From: Opitutia bacterium
GTDB lineage: Bacteria > Verrucomicrobiota > Verrucomicrobiia > Opitutales > Opitutaceae
Assembly (NCBI GenBank): GCA_016187945.1
Contig: JACPIT010000016.1
Span: forward strand, 1-64,000
Direction: 5' to 3'
Length of the DNA stretch: 64,000 nucleotides
The position numbers and the translations under genes are program-made. Under the pieces are notes generated by a model that was given only the letters and a program-made list of their open reading frames with translations, ran no database searches and had not been told where the DNA came from. Shown here one piece after another: positions 52,346 to 60,415 of this stretch. Positions within the stretch are counted from its first letter, which is position 1. Every line of letters starts with the position of its first letter.

Positions 52346-53758
52346 TCAAAGGCCGAACACGCGCAACAGTCCGTCGCGCAGGCTCGCCATCCACTTCCGC
52401 TGCTCGGCCGCCTCGCCCTTCGCGGAGGTTTGCTGGCAGAGAAACACGCCCGTGCCCTCGAACAGGTCGTCGAAGAGCGGATTCTGCCCGCGGAAATACG
52501 CCCAGAACGTCTCCGCGCGCACCGGCCGATACGCCAGCCCCGGCGTGAAACCGATCGTCGCGTCCTGATTCGCGCGCCGCCCCGGCACCGGCAGGCCGGG
52601 CTGAGCCGCGAGCACCTCCGCGCGCACACCGCGACTGCCTGCGAGGAGCAACGTGCACGGGCCGACGAACTCGAAATACCGGAACTGCCCCGTCGCCCAC
52701 GATTGCAGCGCGAACAGCCGCCAATGCCGCCGGATCGCCGTCGCCTTGCGCCCGAGCGGCCCGATGAGCCCCGCGAGATAACTCGGCCGCAACACGAGGC
52801 TCGCACCGGCGGGCACGGTCACGACCGCGAGTTCGACGTGCGCGTCGTCCTGACTCGAGAACGTCGCGCGGAGTTTCGCCTCGGGCGCGGCGTTGCGCAT
52901 CTCGATCAACTCCTTCAACCCCGCGGCGAGGCACGTCAGCGGCATGCTCCAATCGAGCAGCCAGCGCGTGCGCTTCAGCAGCCCTTCGTCGGAGGCCTGG
53001 AGAAATTTCTCCTTCACCCACAGCACGTCGCCGGGTTCGAGCACGACGTCGACCGAGGCATCGCTGCCGCGCACCGTCACGTCCACCGGCGCCGGCGTGC
53101 CGAGTCGCACCGGCGCGCGACTCGAGATGAACGGCGCCACGACGAAGAACGCGACCATGCGTCCGAGCGGCGGAGCGAGAAACCAGACCGCGACCGCGAT
53201 GAGCACGCGCCGGCCGAATTTCTCCCACGCCGCGAGTGCATAGTGCATGATCTTCGATTTCTGGCGCTCGGCGGCTTGGATTTGCACGTCCAGTTTCCCG
53301 AGCGCGATCTCGAGTCCGTCCTTTTCCCACTGCGCGCGCTTCAGCGCCTCACGCAGCGCCGCGACCTGCGCGCGGGACTCCTTCTCGGTCAGACGCAGGC
53401 GCGCGAGGCGCTCGTCGTTGAGTTTCACCTGATCGCCGGAGGTGGTGAGTCGGTTCAGGCCGCTGTTGAGCGCGTCCAACTCGTTCGCGAGGCGCGCGGC
53501 TTCCGCGGCGCGTTGCTCGTTGCGGGTCGCGTCCGCCGTCATGCCGTCGATCCGCACCTGCACGTCCTTGAGCGCTTCGCGAAGCTTTCGGTTTTCGCCG
53601 GTGAGCGCGCGGATCAGATCCTGCCGGCGCAGGTCGAAGTCGACATTGTCGCGCAGGAAGAGCCACAGCCCGAATCCCGTCAGGCCAAGCGCCAGCAGCA
53701 GCAAGCCGAAGGTGAGCTTCTGCAGCGACCACGACAAAAATCTGGCGAGCGCTCCCAT
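52346..53758 (-). CDS. Coiled-coil membrane protein
   Basis: A 470-residue protein with an N-terminal membrane segment (about 14-33, LTFGLLLLALGLTGFGLWLF), a coiled coil at about 45-165, and a second hydrophobic segment at about 180-210 (RRVLIAVAVWFLAPPLGRMV). A strand-rich C-terminal domain of about 250 residues follows, with VELAVVTVPAGASLVLRPSY and YFEFVGPCTLLLAGSRGV. The last part is reminiscent of AIM24/lipid-associated domains, but this is only an impression. It is upstream of uvrB on the same strand (39-base gap). Its function is unknown. Confidence 0.7.
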   Translation of the reverse strand: MGALARFLSWSLQKLTFGLLLLALGLTGFGLWLFLRDNVDFDLRRQDLIRALTGENRKLREALKDVQVRIDGMTADATRNEQRAAEAARLANELDALNSGLNRLTTSGDQVKLNDERLARLRLTEKESRAQVAALREALKRAQWEKDGLEIALGKLDVQIQAAERQKSKIMHYALAAWEKFGRRVLIAVAVWFLAPPLGRMVAFFVVAPFISSRAPVRLGTPAPVDVTVRGSDASVDVVLEPGDVLWVKEKFLQASDEGLLKRTRWLLDWSMPLTCLAAGLKELIEMRNAAPEAKLRATFSSQDDAHVELAVVTVPAGASLVLRPSYLAGLIGPLGRKATAIRRHWRLFALQSWATGQFRYFEFVGPCTLLLAGSRGVRAEVLAAQPGLPVPGRRANQDATIGFTPGLAYRPVRAETFWAYFRGQNPLFDDLFEGTGVFLCQQTSAKGEAAEQRKWMASLRDGLLRVFGL

Positions 53759-53897
53759 AAATCATGCCCGTTACTCTCGCAATTAGGCGGTTTCATTGAA
53801 GGCGGCGGCGGGCGGGAAGCCAATTGCTAAAGGGCCTCCCGCTCGCATTGTGGTGCGCAAACAACCCCCGGCCGCCACGGCCAAACTCTGTTATCCA

Positions 53898-55166
53898 ATG
53901 TCCCTCGCCAAGAGCATCTACAGCTCGCCTGTCTTCCAGCAGGCCTGCCACCAATTCGACGCTGCCGCCGACATCCTCGGCATGGAAGCGGGCGTGCGCG
54001 AGCGCACCAAGCAACCGCGCCGCACCCTCACCGTCAGCCTCCCCGTCCGCATGGACGACGGCCGCGTGGAAACCTTCGAGGGTTACCGCGTGCAGCACAA
54101 CATCTCCACCGGTCCCGCGAAGGGCGGCATCCGTTTCCACCAGGACGTCACGCTCGGCGAAGTCGCCGCGCTGGCGATGTGGATGAGCTGGAAATGCTCG
54201 CTCGTCGGCCTGCCCTTCGGCGGCGCCAAAGGCGGCGTGGTCGTCAACGCCCGCGACATGTCCACCAACGAGCTCGAACGCCTCTCGCGTCGCTACATGC
54301 AGGAGATCGCGACGTTCATCGGACCGAACCTCGACATCCCCGCGCCCGACGTCGGCACGAACGAACAAGTCATGGCGTGGATGATGGACACCTATTCCAA
54401 CCACGTCGGCCACTACGATCCCGGCGTCATCACCGGCAAACCGATCGCGCTCGGCGGTTCGCTCGGCCGCCGCGAAGCCACCGGCGAAGGCGTCGCCTGG
54501 TTCACCAAGGCCTACCTCACCGACATGGGCATCAAGGCCGCCGAGACGAGCGTCATCGTCCAAGGCTTCGGCAACGTCGGCAGCGAAACCGCCCTCGCCA
54601 TGTCCGCGTGGGGCGCGAAGGTGATCGGCATCTCCGACTTCACCGGCGGCGTCTACAACAAGAATGGCATCAACCTGAAAGACGCCCTCGCCTACGTCGC
54701 CGCGAATCGCTCGCTGCAAGGCTACAAGGGCGGCGACTCGCTCACGAACGACGAACTGCTCGTCCAACCGTGCACCGTCCTCATTCCCGCCGCGCTCGAA
54801 CGCGTCATCACCGACAAGAATGCCGGCAAGCTCCAGTGCCGCCTCGTCGCTGAAGGCGCCAACGGGCCGACGACAAACGAAGCCGACAAAATCCTCGCCG
54901 AGCGCGGCGACATCGAGCTGATCCCCGACGTGCTCTGCAACTCCGGCGGCGTGATCGTCTCCTACTTCGAGTGGCTGCAAAACCAATCCGCCTACTACTG
55001 GTCGAAGGAGGAAGTCTTCGAAAAGCTCCACAAGATGCTCGCGAAGGCGAAGGCCTCGGTCGACGAGACGAAAAAGAAATTCAACTGCTCGCGCCGCACC
55101 GCCGCCCTCGTCCTCGGCATCGCGCGCGTCGCCGAAGCGAAAGCCAAGCGCGGGCTCTTCCCGTAA
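53898..55166 (+). CDS. Glutamate dehydrogenase (Glu/Leu/Phe/Val dehydrogenase family)
   Basis: A 422-residue enzyme of the GDH family: RVQHNISTGPAKGGIRFHQD with the catalytic Lys in the substrate site, LPFGGAKGGVVVNARDM, PAPDVGTNEQVMAWMMDTY, and the Rossmann motif VIVQGFGNVGSETA for NAD(P)H. It interconverts glutamate and 2-oxoglutarate plus ammonium. Other family members use branched-chain or aromatic amino acids, so the exact substrate is a probable assignment. Start is the ATG at MSLAKSIYSSPVFQQA; an upstream in-frame ATG at 53796 adds only poorly conserved residues. A perfect terminator hairpin follows (55204-55232). Confidence 0.93.
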   Translation: MSLAKSIYSSPVFQQACHQFDAAADILGMEAGVRERTKQPRRTLTVSLPVRMDDGRVETFEGYRVQHNISTGPAKGGIRFHQDVTLGEVAALAMWMSWKCSLVGLPFGGAKGGVVVNARDMSTNELERLSRRYMQEIATFIGPNLDIPAPDVGTNEQVMAWMMDTYSNHVGHYDPGVITGKPIALGGSLGRREATGEGVAWFTKAYLTDMGIKAAETSVIVQGFGNVGSETALAMSAWGAKVIGISDFTGGVYNKNGINLKDALAYVAANRSLQGYKGGDSLTNDELLVQPCTVLIPAALERVITDKNAGKLQCRLVAEGANGPTTNEADKILAERGDIELIPDVLCNSGGVIVSYFEWLQNQSAYYWSKEEVFEKLHKMLAKAKASVDETKKKFNCSRRTAALVLGIARVAEAKAKRGLFP

Positions 55167-55167
55167 G

Positions 55168-55350
55168 TAGCGCCGGTCTCCGACCGGCGAAAAACGAATC
55201 CCCGCCCGCGGTCACAAGCCGCGGGCTTCTTCGTGGGCAGCGCGCTCGCGCGCGCCTCCTCCGCAACTGGAGGGCCCGGCTCCAGCCGGGCCGCGAACGT
55301 CATTCGCGCTCCGTTGCTCCGCCCGGCCCGGCAGGAGCCGGGCCCTCCAA
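55168..55350. repeat. GTAG-bounded REP-like elements downstream of gdh
   Basis: GTAGCGCCGGTCTCCGACCGGCG (55168) is a short hairpin. Further right GGAGGGCCCGGCTCCAGCCG (55269) pairs with CGGCCCGGCAGGAGCCGGGC near 55327, followed by CCTCC. Two element types therefore lie in the 197-base gap between gdh and menD, alongside the terminator. Confidence 0.6.
55204..55232 (+). terminator. Intrinsic terminator of the glutamate dehydrogenase gene
   Basis: GCCCGCGG (55204-55211) pairs perfectly with CCGCGGGC (55219-55226) around a seven-base loop, followed by TTCTTC. The strong eight-base G/C stem with a T-rich tail, 37 bases after the stop codon, indicates rho-independent termination. Confidence 0.65.
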
Positions 55351-55363
55351 CAATCGCGCAGCG

Positions 55364-57124
55364 TCACCTCGCCGCCGCCGCGAACAGCGCCTTGCGGAAC
55401 GCCGCGTCGCGCCTCCGATCCGTGCGCACCTCGAGCACGCGCACGCCGCGCGAGGGCAACTTCGCGACCAGTTTCTCGAAATGCCGCCAGTCGCGCACGC
55501 GCGTGTAGCCGACGCCATACGTCGCACAAAGCTTCGCGAAGTCGATCGACTGCGGCGTCGCGAAAAACCGTTCGAACGGCGGATTGAACGACGCCACGGG
55601 CAGGTGCTCGAAAATCCCGCCGCCGTCATTGTTCATCAGCACGACCGTCAGACTGCCGCGCAACTCGCGCGCGAGCAGAAAACCATTCGTGTCGTGCAGC
55701 AGCGACAGATCGCCCGTCACGAGCACCGCCGGTGCACCGCGATGCGCCAGCCCGATCGCCGTGGACAGCGTGCCGTCGATGCCATTCGCCCCGCGATTGC
55801 AGTGCACGACGTGCGCGCGATCGTTCGCCGGCCAGAGATACTCCGCGTCGCGCACCGGCATGGAGTTGGCGAACATCACCGTCGTCGCCTTGGGCAGCAT
55901 GCGCGGTAGCAAAGCACTCGCCTGCCCTTCGAACATCGCCTCCGCCCCGGCGAGCCCGCGTCGCAACCGCGCCTCGATCCGCCGCTCCAACTCGACCCAA
56001 CGACGCGCCCACTCGCGCGGCGCCGGCCGGACGCGCACATGCGCCGCAAAATCCGCCACATCCGCCCGCACGACGCGCGTGGCACTGTGCAGCGCATCGG
56101 GATTGTCCGCGCACGTCGTCACGAACGTCACCGGCAGGTCGCCGCTCTGGAGCCATTGCCGCAGCGCCTTGCTCGTCGGCCAGTCGTGCAAGCAGAGCAC
56201 GTGCGCGGGTTGCAGTTCCTTCGTCCACTCCGCCGAGCGCGCGATCACGTCGTAGCGCGTGATGAGTCCCGGCACCAGCGACGCGAAATTCCGCAGCGGC
56301 GACAACGCATCCGCCAGCACCGGCCACCCCAGCCGCTTCGCCAGTTTGCCGACCACGCGCACATAACCCGCCGCATCCGCCACGCGCACCTGGCCCGCGA
56401 CAATCACTCCGCGCGCTCCCGCCTTCGGCAGGTAGGGCGGACCGGCCCGGTCCGCCGCGAGGGCAACATCACGTTCACGGCGGACCGGGCCGGTCCGCCC
56501 TACCTGTTCATTCAAATGCGCGAAAAACTCTTCGGTGATTTCGCCCTTCAGCGCCTCGGCGACTCCATCCTTCGTCGGCGGCAGCGGATCGCGAAACGGC
56601 GCGTTCAAATGCACTGGCCCGCTGACCGGCCAGTGCGTGCGCTCCACCGCGTGCGCGACCGTCTGCCGCAGGTAACGCAGCAACGCCACGCTCGCCTCCG
56701 GCACGCTCAGCTCGTGGTAGAAATTCACGTAACCGCCGAAGAGCTTCTGCTGATCGATCGTCTGCCCCGAGCGGCATTCGCGCATCTCCGGCGGACGATC
56801 CGCCGTAATCACGAGCAACGGCACACCGCTCTCCCGCGCCTCGACGATCGCCGGAAAGTAGTTCGCCCCCGCCGTGCCGCTCGTGCACAGCAGCACGACC
56901 GGCCGACGCGATTGCCGCGCCAGCCCGAGCGCGAAAAACGCCGCCGAACGCTCGTCCAGCACCGGGATCGCCTCGAATTGCGGGTGGCGCGCGAATTGCA
57001 TCGTGAGCGGCGTCGAACGCGAGCCGGGCGAAATCACCGCTTGCCGCACACCGAGTCGCGCCAGCGTCTCCACGAGCACGCTGCCCCAGAGCGAATTCAC
57101 GTTGCGGAAATCGAGTTCGGCCAT
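55364..57124 (-). CDS. menD: 2-succinyl-5-enolpyruvyl-6-hydroxy-3-cyclohexene-1-carboxylate synthase (MenD)
   Basis: A 586-residue thiamine-diphosphate enzyme. MenD features are clear: SPGSRSTPLTMQFARHP and DERSAAFFALGLARQSRRPV at the N-terminus, the ThDP motif GDLSLLHDTNGFLLARELRG, and NNDGGGIFEHLPVASFN. It condenses isochorismate with 2-oxoglutarate in menaquinone synthesis. A GTAG-bounded palindrome of exactly 72 bp (56432-56503) is in frame within the gene and adds about 24 residues (RTGPVRRERDVALAADRAG) in a linker between domains, so the protein is somewhat longer than E. coli MenD. Start is at MAELDFRN. It is followed downstream on the same strand by nothing in frame; menF is just upstream. 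Confidence 0.93.
   Translation of the reverse strand: MAELDFRNVNSLWGSVLVETLARLGVRQAVISPGSRSTPLTMQFARHPQFEAIPVLDERSAAFFALGLARQSRRPVVLLCTSGTAGANYFPAIVEARESGVPLLVITADRPPEMRECRSGQTIDQQKLFGGYVNFYHELSVPEASVALLRYLRQTVAHAVERTHWPVSGPVHLNAPFRDPLPPTKDGVAEALKGEITEEFFAHLNEQVGRTGPVRRERDVALAADRAGPPYLPKAGARGVIVAGQVRVADAAGYVRVVGKLAKRLGWPVLADALSPLRNFASLVPGLITRYDVIARSAEWTKELQPAHVLCLHDWPTSKALRQWLQSGDLPVTFVTTCADNPDALHSATRVVRADVADFAAHVRVRPAPREWARRWVELERRIEARLRRGLAGAEAMFEGQASALLPRMLPKATTVMFANSMPVRDAEYLWPANDRAHVVHCNRGANGIDGTLSTAIGLAHRGAPAVLVTGDLSLLHDTNGFLLARELRGSLTVVLMNNDGGGIFEHLPVASFNPPFERFFATPQSIDFAKLCATYGVGYTRVRDWRHFEKLVAKLPSRGVRVLEVRTDRRRDAAFRKALFAAAAR
56432..56503. repeat. GTAG-bounded inverted repeat inside menD (72 bp, in frame)
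   Basis: GTAGGGCGGACCGGCCCGGTCCG at the left pairs with CGGACCGGGCCGGTCCGCCCTAC at the right. The element spans 72 bases, a multiple of three, and is translated without a stop. It is the same type of GTAG/CTAC-edged element as the intergenic repeats, now inside a core gene. Confidence 0.8.
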
Positions 57125-57135
57125 GGCTCTTTTTG

Positions 57136-57210
57136 AAACCACTTATGAACACTGATGAACACTCATAAATGGAGGTCTTCGTCCATCAGTGTTCTTAAGC
57201 GTCAATCAGT
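57136..57210. repeat. A+T-rich interrupted inverted repeat between menD and menF
   Basis: CCACTTATGAACACTGATGAACACT (split here: starts ACCACTTATGAACACTGAT) on the left is related, in reverse, to CATCAGTGTTCTTAAG and ATCAGTGGT on the right (57182-57210). It is markedly A+T-richer than its surroundings. It may be a degenerate mobile-element remnant or an mRNA-stability element between the two men genes. Confidence 0.5.
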
Positions 57211-57220
57211 GGTCCCTCCC

Positions 57221-58645
57221 TCAGCTCTCCGTCAGCGCCTCGATCAGCGCGCAGAACTTCAGCTCGGTCTCGGCGAACTCCTTCTCCGGATCGGAGCCCG
57301 CCACGATGCCGGCGCCCGCGTAGGCCGTCGCCGTGCAACCGTCGACCAGCGCCGAGCGCAGCCCGACGAAGAACTCGCCGCCGCCACGGTGATCGACCCA
57401 GCCGCAGGTGCCCGCATAGAGCCCGCGCGCGAATGGCTCCAGTTGCGCGATCGCCGGCACCGCCCGCTCGCGCGGTGTGCCGCCAACGGCGGGCGTCGGG
57501 TGCAATCGGGCCACGAGATCGAGAATGTGAACTCTACTCGGCAGCGTCGCGCTGATCGGCGTGTGCAAGTGCTGGACGTTCGCGAGCCCAAGCAGCCGCG
57601 GCTGCCCCGCGTGCTCCAGTTGAATGCTGAGATCGGCGAGACGTCGCCCGATCGCCGCGATGACGAAGCGGTGCTCGCGCAGTTCCTTGTCGTCCTGGGC
57701 GAGCGCGCGGGCGAGCCCAGCATCCTCGCTCGCGGATTTGCCGCGCGGCGCCGAGCCGGCGAGCGCCTCCGTGTGCATGCGGCCTTCCGCCACGCGCACG
57801 AGTCGCTCCGGCGACGCGCCGATGAAGCTCTGACCTTTGCCGTTTGCCACCGAGAACGCGTAGCACCCCGGGTAGCGCTGGCGCAGATGATTCAGCACGC
57901 CGAGCGGGTGAAACGGTTCGGCCGTCGTCAATCGCTGCGCGCGTGCGAGCACGATTTTCTCGTAGTCGCCGCGCGCGATGCCTTCGAGCCCCGCCGCGAC
58001 GGCACGCTGATAAGCGCCAGTGCCGCCGATTTCCTCGATCTGTTTCGGAGCGGACGGACGCTCGCGATTGCGCGCAGCCGAGTAGTCGAACGCGCGGAAC
58101 TTCGCGTGCGCCTTCGCGACTTTGGCGGTAACGAGGTCGATCGGCAGCTCGGGCGTGATGACGAGATTGGCGACCGCGACCGAACCGTCGCCGCGGCGCG
58201 ACACCTGCCAGCGAGGCACGAACACGCGCAACGCCGGAAATGCCGCACCGTCCGCCGCCTCATCGGCGAATCCAGCCGCCACGAAGAAGTGCGGTCCCGC
58301 GAACGCCTCGTCGAGCGGGCCGACCGCGATGGTTTGTGCGAGCGTCTGCGCGATGAACTCCTTCGCCGCGGCGAAGCGCTGCGGTCCGTGCGCCTCGAAC
58401 GACAGCACCGCCTCCGCTCCGGCGACGGCGAAGCCGGAGCTCGGTCGCTCGATGTAGAAATGCTGCTCGCGTTCCTCGAAGATCGATTCGAGCACAGCGA
58501 GCGGATCGAGGCTCTCGACCGCGACACTGATGCTCACGAGCTGCGGCCGGCCCGCGGCGCGCGCCCGCTCGGCGCAGTCACCTAAAAACGCCCGCAACGC
58601 CTCCGGCGTGGAGTTCGTCGCGGGATTGATCGGCAGGTGGAGCAT
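57221..58645 (-). CDS. menF: Isochorismate synthase (MenF)
   Basis: A 474-residue chorismate-binding enzyme: the C-terminal catalytic domain shows FIGASPERLVRV, TEALAGSAPRGKSASEDAGL, LHTPISATLPSR and HPTPAVGGTPRERA, with GLYAGTCGWVDHRGGGEFFV. It converts chorismate to isochorismate, the first committed step of menaquinone synthesis in this pathway. The N-terminal half is the usual divergent region. The gene is upstream of menD on the same strand (96-base gap), so they are probably co-expressed. Confidence 0.93.
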   Translation of the reverse strand: MLHLPINPATNSTPEALRAFLGDCAERARAAGRPQLVSISVAVESLDPLAVLESIFEEREQHFYIERPSSGFAVAGAEAVLSFEAHGPQRFAAAKEFIAQTLAQTIAVGPLDEAFAGPHFFVAAGFADEAADGAAFPALRVFVPRWQVSRRGDGSVAVANLVITPELPIDLVTAKVAKAHAKFRAFDYSAARNRERPSAPKQIEEIGGTGAYQRAVAAGLEGIARGDYEKIVLARAQRLTTAEPFHPLGVLNHLRQRYPGCYAFSVANGKGQSFIGASPERLVRVAEGRMHTEALAGSAPRGKSASEDAGLARALAQDDKELREHRFVIAAIGRRLADLSIQLEHAGQPRLLGLANVQHLHTPISATLPSRVHILDLVARLHPTPAVGGTPRERAVPAIAQLEPFARGLYAGTCGWVDHRGGGEFFVGLRSALVDGCTATAYAGAGIVAGSDPEKEFAETELKFCALIEALTES

Positions 58646-58655
58646 GGAATGAGTG

Positions 58656-58708
58656 GTAGGGCGAGGCGTCCCGCCGAGCCGCGGCTCACCGAGGACGGTT
58701 CGCCCTAC
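58656..58708. repeat. GTAG-bounded REP-like element before menF
   Basis: GTAGGGCGAGGCGTCCCGCC and CGCCCTAC frame an imperfect palindrome starting 11 bases upstream of the menF start, in the gap to metG. A second, unrelated hairpin (GGTGGTCG/CGACCACC at 58731-58762) lies close by and could attenuate read-through from metG. Confidence 0.6.
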
Positions 58709-58792
58709 CCGCTTGCGCAGGAAGACTCGAGGTGGTCGCCTCTGTCCCCAGCGACGACCACCTTACGAGCGCGCTCACCGCATTCATCCGCG

Positions 58793-60322
58793 TCAGGCCT
58801 TCCTCTCCGTCGGCGGCTTCGGGAACAGAATGTCGACCGCGCCGAGCTTGGCGCCGGCGAGGCGGCCGCCCCACTCGAGTTCGCCTTCCCATTGCGCAAG
58901 CGCCGGCAACGCGAGGCCGCCGCGGATCTTGTCGACGGCGGCGGGCATCACCGGCCAGAGCAGCGCGGAGCCGAGGCGCAGCGCTTCGGCGATCGTCGCG
59001 AGCGTCGTGCGGAGCTGCGCTTGCGCAGCGGGCGACGGGTCTTTGGCGAGCTTCCACGGCGCGCGCTTCTCGATGTAGGCGTTCGTCGCGGTGATGAACT
59101 GCATCGCGCGTTCGAGGGCGATGTGGAATTGGAAGTCGTCGCAGAGCGCGAGGAACTCGTCGCGCGTCTTCGGCCACAGCGCCTGCAACTCGCGCTCGGG
59201 GTCCTCAGTGACCTCGAACGTCGGCACGACGCCCGCGGCGAAGCGCGTCGTCATGTTCAGCGTGCGGTTGACGAGATTGCCGAGGTTGTTCGCGAGCTCG
59301 CTGTTGTAGCGGACGAGGAATTGCTCCTGCGAAAAGTCCGCGTCCATGCCGACCGTCATCTCGCGCACGAGGAAGTAACGCAGCGAGTCGACGTTCCAGG
59401 TTTTCGTGAACTCGACCGGATCGACGAAGTTACCGGTGCTCTTGGACATCTTGGCGCCGTTGATCGACCACCAACCGTGCACGAGCAGGCCCTTCGGCGG
59501 CGGCAGGCCAAGTGCGTGCAGCATGATCGGCCAGTAGATGCCGTGCGCGGGGATGAGGATGTCTTTGCCGATGACGTTGTAGTCGGCGGGCCAGCGGCCG
59601 TTGTCCTTCACCGCGGTGTAGTAGTTCAGCAACGCGTCGAACCACACGTAGGTGACGTAGTTCTCGTCGAACGGCAGCGGAATGCCCCACTCGAGGCGGT
59701 CCTTCGGGCGCGAGATGCAGAGGTCGTTGAGCGGCTCGCTGAGGAACTCGAGCAGGGACTTGCGGCGGTGCGCGGGAAACACGAAGTCTTCGTGCGCCGT
59801 GATGTAGTCGATCAGCCACTGCTGGTAGGCGCGCAGCTTGAAGAAGTAGTTGCTCTCGGTGATCTCGATCACCTCGCCGAAAATTTCCGGCCACTTGCCG
59901 TCGGGCAGGCGGTCCTTCTCCTGCAAAAACTGCTCCTGGCGCGGCGAGTAGAAACCCTGGTATTCCGCCTTGTAGATCTCGCCCTTGTCGAAGAGCTGCT
60001 GCAGGCAATCGCGCACGACCTGCTTGTGGCGCGGCTCGGTGGTGCGGATGAAGTCGTTGTTCGAGAGATTGAGGAGCTTCGCGAGCTGGACGAACTCCGC
60101 CGCGGTCTCGTCGACGAACTGCTGCGTCGGCACGCCCTTGGCGCGCGCGCTCTGCTGGATCTTCTGGCCGTGCTCGTCGGTGCCGGTAAGGAAGAAGACG
60201 TCGTGCCCCTGCATGCGCTTCGTGCGCGCGATGACGTCGGACAGCACCTTTTCGTAGGCGTGGCCGAGATGCGGCGAGCCGTTGACGTAGTCAATGGCGG
60301 TGGTCAGGTAGAACGACTTCAT
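58793..60322 (-). CDS. metG: Methionyl-tRNA synthetase
   Basis: A 509-residue class I synthetase: HIGH motif as SPHLGHAYEKVL, KMSKS motif in NGAKMSKSTGNFVDPVEF, and the family landmarks TGTDEHGQKIQQSARAKGV and YVWFDALLNYY. The Cys-knot that usually binds zinc in the connective peptide is missing (GFYSPRQEQFLQEKDRLP), and there is no C-terminal tRNA-binding extension, so it is a short, zinc-less form. It charges tRNA-Met. Start is MKSFYLTTAIDY. It is divergent from the NarX-type kinase at 60416. Confidence 0.95.
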   Translation of the reverse strand: MKSFYLTTAIDYVNGSPHLGHAYEKVLSDVIARTKRMQGHDVFFLTGTDEHGQKIQQSARAKGVPTQQFVDETAAEFVQLAKLLNLSNNDFIRTTEPRHKQVVRDCLQQLFDKGEIYKAEYQGFYSPRQEQFLQEKDRLPDGKWPEIFGEVIEITESNYFFKLRAYQQWLIDYITAHEDFVFPAHRRKSLLEFLSEPLNDLCISRPKDRLEWGIPLPFDENYVTYVWFDALLNYYTAVKDNGRWPADYNVIGKDILIPAHGIYWPIMLHALGLPPPKGLLVHGWWSINGAKMSKSTGNFVDPVEFTKTWNVDSLRYFLVREMTVGMDADFSQEQFLVRYNSELANNLGNLVNRTLNMTTRFAAGVVPTFEVTEDPERELQALWPKTRDEFLALCDDFQFHIALERAMQFITATNAYIEKRAPWKLAKDPSPAAQAQLRTTLATIAEALRLGSALLWPVMPAAVDKIRGGLALPALAQWEGELEWGGRLAGAKLGAVDILFPKPPTERKA

Positions 60323-60415
60323 GAAAAGAACGGTCAAAGTAGTGTTCGGGGACCGTTTGTCGAAGATTTTGACGGGACTCGGCGCGCTGGCTAAGACACG
60401 GTCGAAAACGCTGCC

